Origin: Chamaea fasciata | Taxonomy: Eukaryota > Chordata > Aves > Passeriformes > Sylviidae | Direction: 5' to 3' | Assembly: GCA_029207755.1 (NCBI GenBank) | Contig: JARCOQ010000005.1 | Coordinates: 52,045,563 to 52,109,562 of the forward strand | DNA length: 64,000 bases | Shown: positions 26,501-40,015 of the stretch, one piece after another | Layout of the letters: every line of letters starts with the position of its first letter | Numbering within the stretch: position 1 is the first letter of the stretch | Position numbers and translations under genes: made by a program | Notes under the pieces: generated by a model | Told to the model about the DNA's origin: nothing | What the model saw: the letters and a program-made list of their open reading frames with translations, nothing else | Database searches by the model: none

Positions 26501-28472
26501 AGCTATATTTACATTTAGATGCTTGTGCAGGTGTTGCACCATATACTTTTATATCACTCTTGCTTCACTTTTAATTGGGACCACGTATATATGACTGTCC
26601 TTGAAGGGTTTGAAGGTCCCAGCCCCTCTGATGCTCTCAAAGAGTTAACAGCTCTTGTTAACAGTTGTTGCAGTGCTCTATTATCTTATCTAACAGAAGT
26701 CCGTATGGCTATATTTAGTTTAATTGAAGAATGTCCTAGAAGAGGACTAATGACACTTTTCATTATAAATATACCAGTTCACATTCCAAAAAAAATTTGG
26801 AATGAAAGAAGAGAGGAAGAAAGTTGACTGGAATGAAAAATTACTTCTGGCAATTAAAACTCTGTAGCATTTTGTTGATATGTATCTTGGATCTAGTCAC
26901 TTGCTGATATGACCCATCACTCAATTTTTTCATTTAATCATTTGGAAACTAATGACCGAAACCATGCTTACTTCCACTGGATAAGTGTTATTTCCTTCAG
27001 TAATCCCACCAAAATGACATTAATTCCCTGTGGAGGCAACGTGTTTACAGTATATTAAAAAATCTGATTTCTAGATGAAAAGGCTTTATATTGACCTGAA
27101 CCTGTGAGAAGACGTGTTCTCTTCAGGGTAAAAAACACAGCAGAAATCAGGCACACATTTTTTACTGGTGGGAAGTAGCTTTGCAATGTCATTACCAGAT
27201 TTCAAAACAGGTTTCTTGACCAGTATCATGGAGAAATTCAGGAGGTCGCTGGCCAGCCTCCTGCTCAGGGCCAGCAGATCTCAGGGCACATTTTGATAGG
27301 ATAAAGGATGAAGCAAAGTTTAATCTACCCATGGGGTGGGAGCTGAATCAGCCCTGAAAAGGAGTATTTTGTTAATGTGGCTCTACTGCTCCAGATTCAG
27401 AGCTGAGTGAGGCATCTCATCCTCTCTCTCCGTCATTTTCTAATTCCAGCAGCTGGGAAGAGGAACTCCAGGGAAGTGCTGGTGGAGACACTGCTTGGCA
27501 CACCTGACCCTGCAGTGTGTCCTCACAGTGACTAAGCCCACACATCTGGGTAAAACACATTAGTGGACCTTGACTGGGAAAAGCTGGGACTGGCTGGTCT
27601 TCACAGGTTCAGACATTTTTTATAGCTCCTATAGATGGATATCTGCAAGGCATCATCCTAGGCCTCCTTCAGAGGATACTCTGAAATTGTTGTTTTCATC
27701 TTTTTTATTGGTTGTCCTTGAGATGAGAGCCACTTTTCCAGCATTTTGTACTCCTTCTGAACAACACATATTGCTCCCTTCTGTAATAGCCAGGTTTCTG
27801 TTCTCAAACCTCATCAATCTTGGGAGAGCTGCCTTAGCTATGTTAGCAGAGCTTGTGCTGCAGGACCAGCTGTGAGGTCCTCCTGTTGTCACCTCATTTA
27901 TGTACTTGAGGAATGCAGTTCCTGCCCCAGCAGGTGCTTTGCTATTCTGGCTTCACAGATGGAAGCAGCTCCTTCCCCTCCCTGCTCTTAGCAGGGAAAT
28001 GGATGAAACACAATGAAAACTGGACACTTGGTGATTTCAAAGCCTGCAGCCTTGAAGCTCATGCTGTGAAAATGTCACACGCTTTAATCCTTCAATCTCC
28101 ATCATCCACAGTGTCACAGTGCAGGAAGCATTGCTGCTCAAAGACTGGCACAGGAGGGCCATGAGTACCACTGATGGTCTCACTGCCTCCTTGCCCCTCC
28201 CTGGGCAGCCTTACACAGCTCAACGTGTCCCTCCTTCTTCATGTCACTGCTCAGGTACCAGCTGCCTTTCATTTCATTGTCTAAACAATTAACATATCCA
28301 GTCCAGCTCACAGAAGTCTGTTCACTCACATTTGTGCTCAGTTGTGTCCACCTTTAAAGCCTGTGCCTTTCACCTCTGAATTTTATGCTCAAAAGCTTGT
28401 CTAGTTTTTGTGCCCTTTGTTGGCCCTGGTGTTTCCATAGGGTGGAATCCATCTGACATTTCCTGAAAACAA
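23559..28472. other. Non-coding DNA
   Basis: No gene is supported. A pyrimidine-rich tract lies at 26028-26112. A patch at 27235-27290 resembles the CCTCCTGCTCAGGGC word of CR1 3' regions but is too short and diverged to call. Open frames such as 24174-24575 (-) and 26519-26827 (+) have no recognisable domain. Confidence 0.5.
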
Positions 28473-28800
28473 GATTCCCAGAGAATCAATGAGGTTGGAA
28501 AGGACCTCACAGGTCATCGAGTCCAACCTGTGACTGATACCCCACCTTGTCACCCAGCCCAGAGCACTGAGTGCCACATCTAGTCATTCCTTCGACACCT
28601 ACAGGGATGGGGACTCCAGCTCCTCTCTGGGCAGCCCCTTCCAATGCCTGAGCACACTTTCCATGAGGAAATTCTCCCCAGTGTCCAACCTGAACCTCCC
28701 CTGTTACAGCTTGAGGCCCTGTCCTCTCATCCTGTCACTGATTGCCTGGGAGAAATCCTCAAGTACAATTCCTGCTGATCCTCAGGTACAACTCCTGATC
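28473..28800 (-). mobile_element. CR1 LINE, 5'-truncated, 3' region
   Basis: Read on the + strand this is the reverse complement of a CR1 3' end. It starts AGAATCAATGAGGTTGGAAA and then has the diagnostic words GGTCATCGAGTCCAACCT, CACCCAGCCCAGAGCACTGA, AGGGATGGGGACTCCA, CTCTGGGCAGCCCCTTCCAA, TGTCCAACCTGAACCTCCCC and CTGATTGCCTGGGAGAAAT. These are in the expected order and spacing for about 300 bases. The element therefore points leftwards, with its 3' terminus at 28473. It holds no usable ORF2 coding sequence. The same subfamily appears in opposite orientation at 59382-60570. Confidence 0.9.
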
Positions 28801-31800
28801 TCAGCTTTGTTGCTTCTCATCAAGCCCCTGGCCCACTTTGTCAGGTATCTCATCTCTGGCACTGCTGCTGTCTGAAGCTTCCAAGGAAGACCAAGGTATT
28901 CCCTGACAGACATTGCCTTCCTCCCTGTCCTTGCAGCAATCACGTCTGTGCTCCGAGATAGAAGGCCCTCACACCCTAACAAAAAACCCTAAATTGCTCT
29001 TAAAGTAGAGTCAAAACTATTTATATAAAAAATTATGAGAATATACCAAAAATATTTTTAAAAAACTGTCATCATTTAACTAAAATAACTATTCTGCCTT
29101 TCCTGAAAAGGGCCAGTGGAAGCCGAAGAGCCCCGTTTCCATTTTCAGTTTGGCATTGCTGGGTCGTGTTTTCACTTCCCCACAGAGAGTGGAGGGCGCC
29201 ACAGACTCACAAGAAACCGACCTGGCAGCAGGGACATGTGCAGCTTTCACAAGCTCCTGAGTGTAAACCTGAGCTTGCTCTCACACCAGGACTTAAGGTC
29301 TTCTCTTTGGAACACTGAAGAGACAATGTGAGCGATGTAACAATAGAATTGTGGAGTAGGGTCATGAGGCTCTGATTGTCAGCATGTTCCCATATCTGCA
29401 CAGGGTTTTAATGCTCTTCAGAAAGCAGAGATAAGCCCGCAACTCATGTGAAAATAGTCATTTTTTTCTTTGTGAGTCTGTGTTTGTCAGTAAAACATGT
29501 TGCTTCAGTGTCAAACTAAATTTCTCAGGATTTAGCTCACGCAAAGGTGTACATCATCTTCTTGCTGAAGGTTTCCTGGACCCCAGGAGAAGGGAAGAGA
29601 GCTGGGATTGAGTGACATCCCTGTAGAAGCTATTTGAATCATCTGCCTTTAAAACTCTTGATGTGATAATAACCCTGATAGTCAGAATGCTTATACAACT
29701 ACATAAATATGAATGCCAGCCCTACATTCAGGCATAAATAACTCTCTATTCCTGGAGTTTTCTTCTGCGTGTTGTCAGCTAGGAAATCAAATTATCCATT
29801 TATTTGTTTTGTGATGCCGAAGCAAGGCAAGATATGGGATGGTGAAGCTGAGAATACAGACATTAATTTTCTAAATTCACTCTTCCTAAAGAATAATAGA
29901 CTTTAGCTGAAAACTCACCAAGAGTTGCATTATTCCAGCAGAATAAAGGAATTTTTCTGTGTCTTTGTGGTGACCAAATCTTCGCTGTGCTTCACAGGTG
30001 TCGGCTGTGAAGTTGTTATCTCCCAGAAGGTATCACAGGATAAGACTTCTGGCAATTAAAGCCCTGTCTTACCATGTTTGTGCTGGCAAGGCAGGGAGTG
30101 TTGTGTGTGAGTGGGTGGCAGGAAGTGTGAAGGATGAGCTGTCAAGGAGTTCGGTGTGAGTAGGCTGCCTTCATGTCCCTGAATTTTGTCTGTCCACATA
30201 GCAGCTTTATTTGATGCTGCAGCATTATGCCAACCTTTGGCAACAGGCAGTGAGGCCTCAAGGGAACAGGAGCAAGGTGGATATAATCAGAGCAGTTTAA
30301 ATTTTCTGTTTCCAGCTCACCCCATGGAGTGGAAGATTGCACTGTCGTATATATGGTTCTTCTGGGGAATTATTTGCATCTTTTGGGGAATCTGTGTGGG
30401 TGCAGCCATTCTCTGCACTTTCTAAGCAATAGGGGAGGAAGACAGTCTGCTTTTAATTGTCCATGTAAAAACCTGTCCTCTGGAGGGGATGCTGGAACAC
30501 ACACAAATAATGAGTCTTAACACGCAACAGGCTTTCCACGTAGCTATCAGCAGCACAACCTCTCTGTGTACATTTCAAATAACAAATGCAAACTAGTAGA
30601 TTAAACAATGAAAAAGCAAAGGTGGATAATTTTAAAGTCATATGAATTGCTCTATAAATGTCTGTTATCCTCAGCGAGGCTTGTGTGTCACTGCAAAATG
30701 CCACACGGTGTAGCAGAGTTTGTTTGTTTCATTCTGCAAAGGCCAATTCTCAAGGCAAGACAAATGACAGGTGAGTAGATCCTGGTGGCCAAATATTTGC
30801 CAAAAGTAAAATCAATCCTTTTTTCTTTTCTTGGCCTTTTTTTTTTTCCCCTTTTTCACCACAGTTCACTTCAAAACTAAGCAGAAGCTCAAAGTAGTGT
30901 CCCTTAATTCCTGTGCCCGTGTTCCGGCAGTGTAATCCCTGCTGCAGTAGGTCAGGCCCTCCGCTGTTCTAGGAACCCCTGTTGATTTATGTGGCCAATA
31001 ACACAGTCCATAACAATTCCCCAAACACTGCTTTTGAACCATTATCTAAAGGTGAGTCATGGGAATTATCCTGTTCCTGATCTCCCCTCAGAGGGTGAGT
31101 TTCTTCCTTGGAAGAAGCAGGTTTTATCCCTTCAGCATCTCCATCTGCTCTCTCATGTAATGCAGGATCCCACTCCGGATGCCTCCAGACCAAGCAGAGC
31201 TCTGGGGACTGCCTTTCACTGGCCCTGTGGCAAAGGGGTGAATGATTCCAGAAGTCTTTCCCCACCCTGATTTTAGCGCTGCCTAATTCCCTAACCACTT
31301 TACAGAAAGCAAAACAAGAATTTGGTTCAGATTGGTGTGGTTCAGACTGAGCTCTGCTGCATGTGCAGTGGCAGGCTGAAAGGTGGGAACACACCAAGAA
31401 GTGTCACCAGGTCACTGGGTGCAGGGCACTGCTCACTGGAGCAGTGGCCAACAGCCAATAGCTTCACAAACCAAACTCACTGGATTTGATAAGCCCAAAA
31501 TATGTGTGACTTTACCCTTTTACTGAGCTCTCAGAATTAAAGTAACTGCTGAAGTTACTGGAGAGTGGGGGAAAAACAAGAAAACAGAAACCCCCTGTAG
31601 CTTTGTCCAGTCCCTGTGTTTCCTGGAAAGTTTGCTTAGCTTTGCTTCTTATAAAAGGCAACTAGTCCTACCTCACAGGTTTACCTTGAAGACATTTTAT
31701 TTCTGTCATTCTAAATTCCTTTTGAAAAGAAGCACAAGGGCAGAGATGTGCTTGCCAAATGCAGATTAATTCAAGATGGTAGCAGAACATCCAACCCATT

Positions 31801-34800
31801 TATAGTGAAATGGCTTAATATTAGTCACATCATTAGTAGCGTAATTCTCTGAAAACTGTATGATAGAGAAGACAGTGAAGTGGAGCGAACATCCAGGGTT
31901 TAGAAGTGAATCTTGTAAGCAGCAGTAGCCTTTCAAAGCTTTTGAAATTTAATTAGAAGGATGCTGACAATCTCAAATCACCTGTAGAACCTGTGTCTCT
32001 GTATGAATTGAACATGGGTAGCAGATCCACCTGAGGGGAGATCACGTCTCTTGTCACCTCTCTGGAAATATCTATTTACCCAGGCTGGATTATTAATTAA
32101 CCCATAGCAAGATACTTCTGCTACAAATAGGTTAAAAAAAAAAAAAAAGAAAAAAAGAAAAGGAACAGAGCATTTTCTCTGGCTCTTATATTTGGGAAGC
32201 TATGAAGACTTATGCAGGTCTGGCTGTTATCTCTTGTTATCCCATAAGTATTGAGTATTTGGGAAAAACAAACAAACAAAAAAAAAGCCCCACAAAGTTT
32301 CACAAAATATATACTGAAAAATGTCCACAAATGTTTCCCATTATGTAGTTCACATGAGAGGACATGTATCCCATACAGTAAAGGAAATTCAGTATCAACA
32401 GCTTCTAACCTTATTTAGCGAGCTAAGACCTTGCTCGTACAAAGACAAGGTATATTTTTGTTGCATTCAGACTATATAATGCCTTTTCTTCAGCATTTTG
32501 ACACTGGGTGAGTTGAATTCTTGGTTTGCCACTTTGAAGTAAGTTTTATACTCCCCATGTCATGATTTACAGAGAAGCTTCCCTTTCTCCCATACCTCTG
32601 CCATACATTTCTTTTTCTCCATTTCTGCTCAAGAAGAACCATCTCTGAGCTGGAATAGAATTCAGTGTGTGTGCAGGGTGTGAAGGAACTTGGGCAGCTG
32701 CAATACAGAATAAACTTTCACTGTGGTAGGCAGGGCACACACAGTTCTGTGGGGAAGGAGTATTTAGGCATGGCAGAAAAAGCAGTGTTGATAGATTTGC
32801 CTACCTGCAGATTCTGAAGTCCTGCTGAGTTTTGGGGTCTTTCACAAGCTCTTTAATTGCTTTAGCAGTACTCTGTTCCATATTAAAATAATCTTTCTCA
32901 AGATCCTGGGTGATTGCCCTTCTCGGTTTTAATTCAGCAATTGTTTATTACTGCAGTAAAGCAGGAGGTTTGACTTTGTTTGACTTGGTCTATACCTCAC
33001 TGCAAGGCCTTGCCCCTACCCCAGAAGAGCTGCTAAAACTATCTTCTTTCCTTGGCACCAATGGCACCTCACCCCAGCCACGACAGGATAAGGAAAGTGG
33101 GATATTGTTTTATGACTGGCAATGGTGAAATTACCACAACTTTGCAAAAATTCTATTTGCATCTGCATTTGTGAACTTTTTAATCCATCCAAGAAGGAAA
33201 ATCAGCTTAAAGAAATTAGGCTCTCAGCATAGGTAAAAAAGGGCTATGAATAGTCATGGTGTCCAGGTGATGTGCAGTAGCACAAATTTATTTGGATTTG
33301 TTTTGGATTATGTGACCAGAGGCTCAGTGCTGTTTTAGCAGTATTGTGCTAATGGAATTATTACAGGTCTCCACGGCTATAATAGCAACCTGTGCTTTGT
33401 GTGGTTTTCATGAGGTTTAATTGTCTTTATACCAATGGATCCCACAGAACTCCCTTTCACCTAAAAGTTACCAGATAAGCCACATCTCTGCCTAACACAC
33501 ACTGTGACTGGGCGGTGATCATTGGCCAGTTCTGAACAGCAAAGCCAATTTTATCCCCAGTTTTATTCTCTCACCAGCTTTGACAATTGCCATCCCAGCT
33601 GTAAATCTTGAGTGTCCAGAAACACTTTTGAAAGGGCCCCAAATACTTTCCTCCTTTTTAGCATCACCATCTCAACTTCTTCATGTCTCCTCTGGAAACT
33701 CTGTTCACTTTTATGGAAGCCTCTCTGCAAGCTACTTTATTAATAATGCATAATTTAATTTTTCTATTAGTGACTTAAAGAAATAAAATTTTAAACACTG
33801 CATTAATGTGTGATGTATGAGATGAAGGGTGTTTAGTGGAAATTCATTAAGACTCGCCATTAATTTTCCACTCTTCCCTGCTGCCTCCATTTTGTATCTG
33901 TGGCCAGAAGTAATCCTGACCAAACTTTCTTTTACTGGACTTTGTCATGCCTGGCAGTGACAGGTACCACTGTCAGCAGTGGCAGCATCTATGCGAGATG
34001 AGCAGAGGAAACCTTTTCATCCTGAGGTCTGAGTTTGGGCATAACATGGAGCTGAAACCCCCAACCCTGATTCACAGCACACCTTGCTCTTTCTAGGACA
34101 CCCCTTGCAGGGATGTGCAGCCTCACCAAGCTGCCTGTATGCCTCATGCTTTTCACTTTGTGCTGTTAACTGAATTGGGATTCAATCGCAGCTACCACAG
34201 CTGCAACATCACACAGGCATGGCACTTGGAAGTGGTTTGTATGCCACAGTTTGAGAGCCCCTGACAGATCAAGATGCAGTCAGAGGTGAAATCTACTTCA
34301 GAGACTCTATTGATTCCTGGGTTTATTTTGCAAGAATTGGGCCTGGTAGCTATTGAAAGCAATAAAAAAGATTCTCTTCTGCAGGCACTACAGCAGGGTT
34401 TTCTGTGTGAGGAGCCTGCCAAACTGATGGCTGTGCAAACCAAACTCTCTCTTTCATGGAGGAGTAGCATTATGCACAAGTAGAAACAGCAGGAGCTCTT
34501 CCTTCTCTTGCTAATGCACTGCATTTCACACCCAAAGGGCATCATTTGCTGGGAGAGTAAATATTTTGCACATTTTCTAACTGCAGTCCTGAGTATTTTT
34601 ACTGTTTGAGAAGCCTAGAAAAAGAGTTTGCTCTTTCCCTTAGTGTGATCCTTTGTTAGGTTTTGTGGTGGTGCATGCCCCTTCTGCTTGGTCTGCACAA
34701 TGACCTCAGAGTGACTGAAACACTCATTTCACAACAGATTTTAAATGGCATGTGCCTGGGTTTCCTTCCTTCCATGTGGTGTTGCATATTCCCTGAAAAA

Positions 34801-36866
34801 CATCCTTTTTCTCCCTTCCACCAAATGCATTTAAAGAGAACAGTTTTTCAGCTCCTTATTCCCTCAATGCTTGAGAAGAGGTCTTCAATCTGCCATCTTA
34901 GTAAGAACTCAAACTTAATTACACACCTCCTACTCTGACCAGCAGAGGTGAAGAGAACTATTTAAGATATCTGGAGATTTTTTTAATTGAAATCAACAGC
35001 CTGAGATAAAATCTCAGTTGGATCTCAAGTGCCCATTGGGCTACAAGGGACTGGGGATTATCTCATGGGTGTGTTGCTCTCCTACAGAACTCAAGCAAGT
35101 TCCCACCTTATATTTAATGTAGAAGTTGAGGAAATTCATAATTCAAAGCAAGACACAAAATGTACTGCATGTCCAGTGTAACTGAGCTTGCCCTGATCTC
35201 GTTTCCAAGCTGTAACGTGGCCTCATGCTCATAAAATCCAGCCCAGTTTTGCTGAAAGTTTTATGAACTTCATTCAACTGGGAATTATCTCAATTTTCAG
35301 CCAGACAACATACCTCGATAGACAGTGTGTGAGTGGGAGGATGGATATGTGGCAATGACATAGGCTTTCATATCTGCTTCAAGTAATATTTTAGAAAACA
35401 AGAACATTAATAACAGCTTGAAAAACTAACTTCGGAATCAATTTTGTTCAACATAGCTTGGTTCTAATATCTGCAGCCCAAAGCTGGTGGGAGTTTTTGT
35501 CTTTGATGCCACAGACTGGAAACTGAAAGTGAATATTCCGAGTGCATCCACAGAGGGATCTGCTTCTTGGCACTCAACTCTTCCTCAATAGCTGAAAATT
35601 CCACAAGAGAGATTGAACATTTTTTGGCCAATTTATTTCTGACAGAGGACCAAATCTCACTGTCAAAGATGATGAAGAAAACCCCAATTATGTTTACCAA
35701 GGAAATAACCAGTACAGAAGTAAGGAAATGAAGGCAGTGGGAATTCTCTCACCCTGGTGCTGGTAGTGGGAAGCTCCACACAGGCAGGATAATTCCAGCT
35801 TATACCTCACCTCTCATATCTGTCAGGTTGGTCTTTCCTGATACTAATAATCAGATGCACTGTAGTTTGGGGCGGCCTATTTTCTTCCCTCTTCCTCTCC
35901 CTCTCTGCCTATACATGATGATAAAGAGAGCAGTGGTGCTGCTGTACTTGCCAAACCCAAAGTAAAAAGGCTTCTGTTCCTTGGGTCCTGGGCAGGGCTG
36001 CTTTGTGTTTTTTTCCAGCAGTGCCTGTGGTCTGGGAGCCATGGAACCCCTGGATAGATGGCACTGGGAATGACTTGTCTGGAGTGCCATGACAGCTGAC
36101 ACATGTGGGCACAGCTCAGCCTGTGAAACAGCCTGTGCTTATGCATATTCAGCTCCTGATTAAATGTAAACTCATTATGGAAATGCACAGGCTTTGCAGA
36201 GCGTTTTCATTTGCTGGGTGTTTTCTTTGGTAGATCATAAATCACTGCCATGTTAAAAATCAGTCAGTGTATAAACTATGTCAAATCCTTCATGCAATGA
36301 AATAAGTTTCAAAATTATATTCATTGTCATTAGGGCAATTTTTCCACCAAGGAATCATTTTCTAAATGACATGACTCAACAGACAAAAGAAGCAGTTACA
36401 ATAATAAGGCATCATTCCTGTGCAAGAGATGATTGGAAAGTCAGAAGACAAGAGCTCTGTGATGTTTTAAATGATTGAATTTTGAATTGCAGAAAAGCTA
36501 TTTCTGACTGCTACAAAACAAACTGGTTGGTTTTTCTTTCAGGTGTATTACCAAATTCTTTCTACGGTTCATGTGTAAAGTGTATTAAAACTATTGCATC
36601 CGGATTGAAAGGGAACTGTAGCTTCTTTTAATTATGGCAGAAAGAAAGGTTGTCCTTCAGAGATGTTTTTCTAAAACTACAAAAACGCAAATTTACTTCC
36701 AAGTTTCACTTTGCTGCAATTTCCAGCAAAATGTTGGCTTTCAGTTATTAAGAAACCATATTGCAAAGGACACAGGAAATGCTGTTTTTCTTGCCTGTAA
36801 AAGATCTGTGATTGTTTTGGGATCTTTTTAACAGACTGAGATACAGGTGGTTTTCCCTGAGAAGCT
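28801..36866. other. Non-coding DNA apart from one microprotein candidate
   Basis: No known gene is recognisable. Interrupted A-rich runs lie at 32132-32162 and 32266-32287, and a T-rich run at 30838-30850. The 30987-31397 (-) frame of 136 codons has no domain, and an overlapping 93-codon frame lies on the other strand. The hydrophobic 33-codon frame at 30324-30425 is listed separately. Confidence 0.5.
30324..30425 (+). CDS. Candidate 33-residue single-pass membrane microprotein (unproven)
   Basis: An ATG followed by G at +4 opens a frame of 33 codons that ends at TAA... region with stop at 30423-30425. After a short polar start (MEWK) almost every residue is hydrophobic or small: IALSYIWFFWGI, then ICIFWGICVGAA, ending in CTF. 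It has four Trp and two repeats of an F-W-G-I core, and could form one membrane helix. A pyrimidine-rich TTTTCTGTTTCCAG, which looks like a splice acceptor, ends eight bases before the ATG, so this could be a terminal exon. The frame is also open upstream for 46 more codons. I do not recognise the protein, and a hydrophobic frame of this length can occur by chance, so this is a candidate only. Confidence 0.15.
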   Translation: MEWKIALSYIWFFWGIICIFWGICVGAAILCTF

Positions 36867-36884
36867 GGGGGGGGGGGGGGGGGG
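36867..36884. repeat. 18-base G homopolymer
   Basis: Eighteen consecutive G residues lie on the + strand. The tract gives a polyglycine run in the overlapping 36847-37044 frame, which is not a real gene. Confidence 0.95.
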
Positions 36885-39800
36885 AAGCCAGGAGGAGGAT
36901 TGTGACTGTGGCTCAGCTCTGGAGCAACCCTGTACCATCCTGAAGATGAGAACTCATCACTTTCTTCATTCTTTCTCAGTGTCTTGGGACACCTTGACTC
37001 AGACTAAGGCATGGCTTAGTGTGGTTTCAGAAGAGCAAGAATAATATGTGGTGGGCAAAATGAAATGGTTTTGTGATTGGGCCAATGGCTCAGGTCAAAT
37101 GAGGGCTTTTCACACTTGAAAGTAATTTCAGATTTAAGTGTGAACGCAAATGGAAAAAGTCATTTTTTGAAGCAGTGCCCACAGCAGGTGTTCTTGTTCT
37201 GTAACAGGTGCGCCCATTTTGGTATTGATTAATCCTCCTGGAAAATATGCTATATTTTGTGTGGAAAGAATGAGGGCATCCAGAAGGGCTGCTGCTTAAG
37301 AAACAGCTACAGCACAAGGGCTTCTCTGGCTGGAGTCCTGCTGCAGATGGGCACACGCAGCTTTCCTGGGGTCTCTTCTGGAGAGCTGTTTGCTCTGTTT
37401 TTCCCTGTTCCCAGCACACACCCGACACACAAGAGAGCTAATTGTCACAGCTATCCCTGGGAAGTTGCTAAGCAACATCACTGGGCCCCGGCACCAGCTC
37501 TGCCACCAGGCACTTCTGCTGCCACAGGATGCCTCTGGATCAGCAGATGATTCTGCAGCCCAGCAGGGAAATGCTCAGAAAACCCAGCTCACCTCCTCAG
37601 ATCCCACAGTCCAATCAAGCTCACCTAAGGAAAATCATTTAGTCGCTTTGTTTTTGTAATTTAACTCCAGCTGCTTAAAAATTAGTCCCAGTCTAAAATT
37701 TGTGTAGTAAGACCAGTTTATTCAGTTAACAGCCAATCATTTCAGGCGTTTAAACCAATCACTCCTACTCGAGATAAGCTGATTGCCTTTATGATTTAAA
37801 GTATTACTGTAGTGAGTAAACATAAGTCTTGACATTCCATGAGGCTGAAGCAGGGTGAACACCTATTCAGTCACTGCAGTGATGCTTCCCAGAACTGAGC
37901 CTGAGATTTTCCAGTATTATCACAAATTTCTTCAGCCTGGCATCCTAATCAAAGCCAAGGCTATTGGGGAACTTGCAACCTTTGGGTAAATCAACAAGTC
38001 TTACAATCACTGAAAACACAAGGCTGTGTGCTCCTGTCACCCCAGCCTGGTTACAGATCAAGAATTCTGGGCTACATCATTTGCTCTTAATGGAGCGTGT
38101 GCCCTGCAGAGTTTGCCCTCTGTGTGGAAGGTTCAAGTCCTGAATGCCCCTGAGACAGCAGCAAAACTCCAAATCAGTAATGCAATCCATTGTTACATCT
38201 ATTCTCAGAACAAATAATTCTAGGACTACCAGAGGTAATAAAAACAACATGGGTTAGTGTCCTGCAGTGATTTTGAGGTCTGACTGAAGACAATGGCACT
38301 TAGTGGGTTTGCTTTCTGTGTCAATTCTCTGTCATCAAGCAAAGTAAAAGTCACACTGGAGCTTCTCTCCTTGCCAAGGGCTCATACTCTCTTGCTCTTT
38401 TTTGCTTCTTTGTGCTTAAAAAACTTGTAGGAACTTAATTATTGGTCAAGTTTGGCTGAACTTGGCCCCCTCAGAAGCTACTGGTGAAAAGATAAGATAA
38501 ACAAGCACTCAAAAGCTATGATTAAAGAAGCTTCTTTTCATTAAGGGAACCAGCCCTAGTGGCTAGTCTTAGTAACTCCAAAGAATCCATTCTTGTACGT
38601 GTTTCCAGGCTATCAAAAGTACATGGATTTCAGCCTGAGGAAGGGACCTTGAATGAATAGGTTTTCATCCAAATCCAAGACCCCTGTTAAAACGATTGGT
38701 TACTCTTTCTTTGGTTTTAAGTAGCATTTTGCATAAATACTGATCATTCTCATTTTCTACATCCACTTATGACACCTTGTTATTAAGTTTAGCATCCCTG
38801 TTTCAACACATTTGATTTTTCAATTTGTTTAATTTTCGGATTCTCAAAAACTCTCATGGTCACTGCAGGCAATGGCAGAATGAATTTCGTTGAGTGGCAA
38901 TGTAAATGCTTTATTTCATTGCCTTTTCTAGGCTTTTAGGAATATTTTATACAGCAGTGTGTAGGCCACAGATAGAAAATGCTACTCTAAAGTTACCATT
39001 TTATTTCATTTGGTTTTATTGTGTTTATAGTCAGCTGCATCCTGAAACTATTCTCTGCTAAAGTCTGGACAACATTCTATAATGTTAAGCCAGAATTTTT
39101 TTGTCTTTTGATTTTCAAGCATATCTGTACTGCCTTAGACTGAAAGAGATTAAATATGTGTGCTGCACTGGGAAGTGAAGCACACCTCTGGAAACCAGTG
39201 AAAGTAAGAAGGGGAAGAGAAAAATGATCCCAGGGTCAATCAATCTTTTTATTGATGATTACAGCAGAGTATAACAGTGACCAGCACATTGCACAGTGAC
39301 AAGTACACTGTAAGAGAAATTCCAGTTTTCTTTAGGTTAGTGGGATTCTTATCATCGGCTTCACTGGAATCAAGATTTACATTTTATTATTTTGGGGTTT
39401 AATATTCTTGCATCATTATACTCCATAGAAGACTGACAGAATTTTGACATACTCTGTTCTTGCTAGTTTTGCTTTCCCTATCTTTTTTCTCAGTGTTTTT
39501 TAAAAATTCACTGTAACCTTCTCAGCTGGCCTTTAGTTTCTTATCTGTATTAGGCAGACTCCATGCACCACTTACTGTTCACAGACTTTTTCCTGTTGAG
39601 CAGACAGCAAATATGTTCTTTTTGTGATTGGATGTGGAGCCTGAGCACCCCTGAGGTCATCCAAGATCCATGAAGGGGCAGCAATAGCCCTGTGCCATGG
39701 CTGGCAGGTGAAAACTGTTCTACATCAGTCTCTTTAGTGCACAAGTGGTTTACCTTGGGGGACTGGTAATGACATGAGCAGCCTTCTCCACAAATGTGCT

Positions 39801-39979
39801 GGAAGGGGCCTCACAAGAGCATCTTGTTAAAATTTCCCTTTTATAAGTGGAAATTGCTTTGCCTCAAAGGTCAGCCCCTTTTCACATATCATTTAATCAT
39901 GACTATGAAAGATGACTTATCTCTGAGTCTATAAAAATGTTTTGCCTCCTGATGTACATAACATTATAATGTTTTGGGT

Positions 39980-39983
<4 letters not shown>
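36885..39983. other. Non-coding DNA
   Basis: No gene is supported. Bases 39796-39830 (CTGGAAGGGGCCTCACAAGA, then GCATCTTGT) faintly resemble the CR1 3' region on the minus strand but are too short to call. Confidence 0.5.

Positions 39984-40012
<29 letters not shown>
39984..40012. repeat. 29-base A homopolymer
   Basis: Twenty-nine consecutive A residues are visible. I looked for a direct repeat flanking the tract, as expected for a retroposon tail, and found none. Confidence 0.9.

Positions 40013-40015
<3 letters not shown>

Noticed and set aside
27235..27290. Possible old CR1 fragment
   Set aside because: Only one CR1-like word (CCTCCTGCTCAGGGC) is visible, without ordered neighbours.
39796..39830. 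Possible old CR1 3' end on the minus strand
   Set aside because: About 30 bases of loose similarity, below what I can support by eye.
39984..40012. 29-base A tract as a retroposon tail
   Set aside because: No flanking direct repeat could be found on either side.
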